A stretch of DNA of 64,000 bases from Halichondria panicea (taxonomy: Eukaryota; Porifera; Demospongiae; Suberitida; Halichondriidae), in assembly GCF_963675165.1 (NCBI RefSeq), contig NC_087392.1:1379001-1443000 (forward strand). Reading direction: 5' to 3'. The notes under the pieces are model-generated. The model was not told where the DNA came from, did no database searches, and saw nothing but the letters and a program-made list of their open reading frames with translations. A program made the translations under genes and the position numbers. Position 1 is the stretch's first letter; each line of letters begins with the position of its first letter. Shown here one piece after another: positions 62,501-64,000 of this stretch.

Positions 62501-64000
62501 TATAGGCCTACAGTCACTGACAATACTATCGAAGAGTCATGACTAGCCTCTGTTTGCCCTCAGGCCAACTCCAGGCAGCACTGGAGAGACGACGATCATT
62601 CGGTCGTGGACGTACCCTGGCAGTAGACGAGGAGGTGGCCCAGGGGGGAAGGAAAGAAAAGGGGCGTGGTGGGATGGGTGCCGTCGCTGATTTTATGAGG
62701 CGAAGCTTCAAGAAAACAAAGAGCAGGGACGAGCCAAAATATGAGGAGAAAATTGTTGAGAATACAAAAATTGATGAGATTTCTTCAACAACAAAACCGC
62801 CAGAAGAGGTTAGTTGTGATTAATTACTGCTGCAACACATAACATGAATTAAAAAAGTGTTAAGCTTTGTTCGTTCCTTATATGGAAAATGTTTCACTAC
62901 AAAAATGTATCTACATGTACATGTATATAACAGAACCACAGTGTGTTTATTCCATATAAGGAACGTGCAATGCTCAATGCTTTTAGTGATGTATTACAGA
63001 GATTCTTTGCAAACTCCAATACAGGCTCACCAAGTAGTAGTGTCTGTTTGCTTAGGTTAGTTCACATCCCTAGTTTCTGGCTTAATGCTGCTAGCCCTCC
63101 TCCTTATAGCTAGCTTAGTCTGATCATAATACTAAATAGTGCACAGCACATAATGAATTGCAATTGTTCTGTAGGTGGTACCAAAACCTGTTACACCACC
63201 AGCACCGTCAAGGTCTCCTCGCAAACGTCTGGACAGTAAGGCTAGACGAGCCCCTCCCCCTCCCCCTACAGCAACTACGCCCACTACACAGGCTCCACCC
63301 ACTTCTACACAGTCTGAACCGTTGAAAGAAGAACCATTAAAAGAAGAGCCGTCCCCTACCAAAGCCAAAGATACTAAGCCACCAACACCTACGCCACAAA
63401 TACGCAAGACCAGCACGGCCGCGGAAGCGGTGAAAACAACTCGCTCATTCTCTACTGCTCAGCCTAACTCCACCCAACCCATGATCCGTCCACGTAAACG
63501 ACTCACAACAACTGCAGGGGGCACACAGAGAAGACAGCCACCACCACCTCCACCAAGTGCGGCCAAAGTTGCCACACCTCCTGTTACACCCTCTCATCAA
63601 GCCACATCCTCAGATACAACAATGATTGCCAGCAGCACTAGTGCAGAGGAAGTCAAGGCACCTGCTAGTGAAACGAAACAAGTAAAGATCCCACCTGTTC
63701 CACCGAGATCCTCGCTACGTCCAAGAGTTCAACGCGTCAAGCGACCAATCAGTCGAATGATCCCCCCACCTCCAAACATTCCTCTCCCTCCCCCTCCAAT
63801 AAGAAAGGCATCCAAAATTGAGGAAACAATTCCGGCTATCAACAATTCAGAGAAGAGAAAGTCAATAGACAAACCATCAGTGGCACCAAAACCAGCTCAC
63901 TTGCGCAGATACAGCACCCCGACATCACCTACAGTTGCTCAAACGAATACAGAGCCTCTGAAATCACCTAAACCAAAACCACCCCCTCCAATGAGAACTA
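56519..64000 (+). CDS. single-pass protein: copper-only SOD-like repeats, TM, three SH3, Pro-rich tail (3' incomplete)
   Basis: Exons: 56519-56696, 56908-58551, 58681-58864, 59174-59499, 59576-59755, 60029-60235, 60339-60600, 60736-60898, 60958-61216, 61514-61689, 61907-62081, 62564-62808 and 63175 to beyond the window, all in phase (about 1608 residues so far). Residues 1-25 are a signal peptide. Three Cu/Zn-SOD-like domains follow. Domain 1 has His72, His74, His95 and His163, Cys87/Cys172 and Arg169. Domain 2 has His233, 235, 252 and 321, Cys246/332 and Arg329. Domain 3 has His385, 387, 405 and 469, Cys399/478 and Arg475. The zinc histidines are missing (CEIGDLS where RHVGDLG is usual), as in copper-only SODs. 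A degenerate fourth SOD unit (482 to about 760) is split by a Ser/Thr/Pro insert. The TM helix is at about 780-805. SH3 domains are near 840-893, 1059-1113 and 1141-1193 (WWKG, GWFPRTYV; WWKG, GWFPQSYV; WWYG, GWFPGSFV). A basic Pro-rich tail with many PxxP runs off the window. Intron 7 is GC-AG. Confidence 0.9.
62240..62490. mobile_element. fold-back repeat, family 2, second copy
   Basis: Inverted arms at about 62260-62325 and 62425-62485 contain GAAAGCTTAGAAAGAGACC and its complement, with ACAGCCATAACTTTA at one end. They match the repeat in the PHKA intron at 29085-29215. It sits in intron 11 of the SOD-SH3 gene. No coding capacity is visible. Confidence 0.6.

Overview
The window is nuclear DNA of an animal. 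The genes are intron-rich with mostly short GT-AG introns, and the proteins are metazoan types: KLF zinc-finger factors, a Bardet-Biedl ciliary subunit, the phosphorylase kinase alpha subunit, neurochondrin, a Lifeguard/TMBIM protein, an ISWI remodeler, a type-9-like adenylyl cyclase and ribosomal protein eS1. Gene spacing is tight (often 150-500 bp, frequently head-to-head) and AT-rich intron motifs are common. This compactness resembles a demosponge or another early-branching animal. The sponge assignment is an inference and no species is claimed.

Layout. 1-6.2 kb: long non-coding stretch, probably the 5' part or upstream region of a KLF-like gene whose zinc-finger exon is at 6225-6645 (+). 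7594-8948 (-): a complete two-exon KLF gene, convergent with the first. 9448-14062 (+): a five-exon unrecognised gene with an HMG-box-like start. 14871-19628 (-): complete 16-exon BBS7 with an RFX X-box just upstream. 20855-22691 (+): a small PH-domain protein with acidic repeats. 23146-31882 (-): complete 23-exon PHKA. 32200-40398 (-): neurochondrin, whose 5.2-kb intron contains three intronless paralogous glycosyltransferase-like genes. 40600-41743 (+): TMBIM4-like. 42171-48584 (+): ISWI. 48824-52765 (+): adenylyl cyclase. 53333-54957 (-): RPS3A with a candidate C/D snoRNA in intron 2. 56519 to beyond the window end (+): a large single-pass membrane protein.

The last gene is the most unusual item. 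It has a signal peptide, three SOD-like domains that keep the four copper histidines but lack zinc-site histidines, a fourth degenerate SOD-like unit split by a Ser/Thr/Pro-rich insert with a polybasic site, a transmembrane helix, three SH3 domains and a proline-rich tail. It reads as a receptor-like copper-only SOD repeat protein wired to SH3 signalling or endocytosis.

Other structure: a family of four fold-back elements with 9-bp target duplications, suggesting a Mutator-like MITE; a second fold-back family; a near-perfect 40-bp hairpin; four tandem arrays that copy splice junctions; CA repeats repeatedly placed on the sense strand at 3' splice sites; and two GC-AG introns. Exon boundaries were assigned by hand from splice consensus, reading phase and remembered family sequences. 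All multi-exon models except the unrecognised genes close in frame with lengths near their human counterparts.
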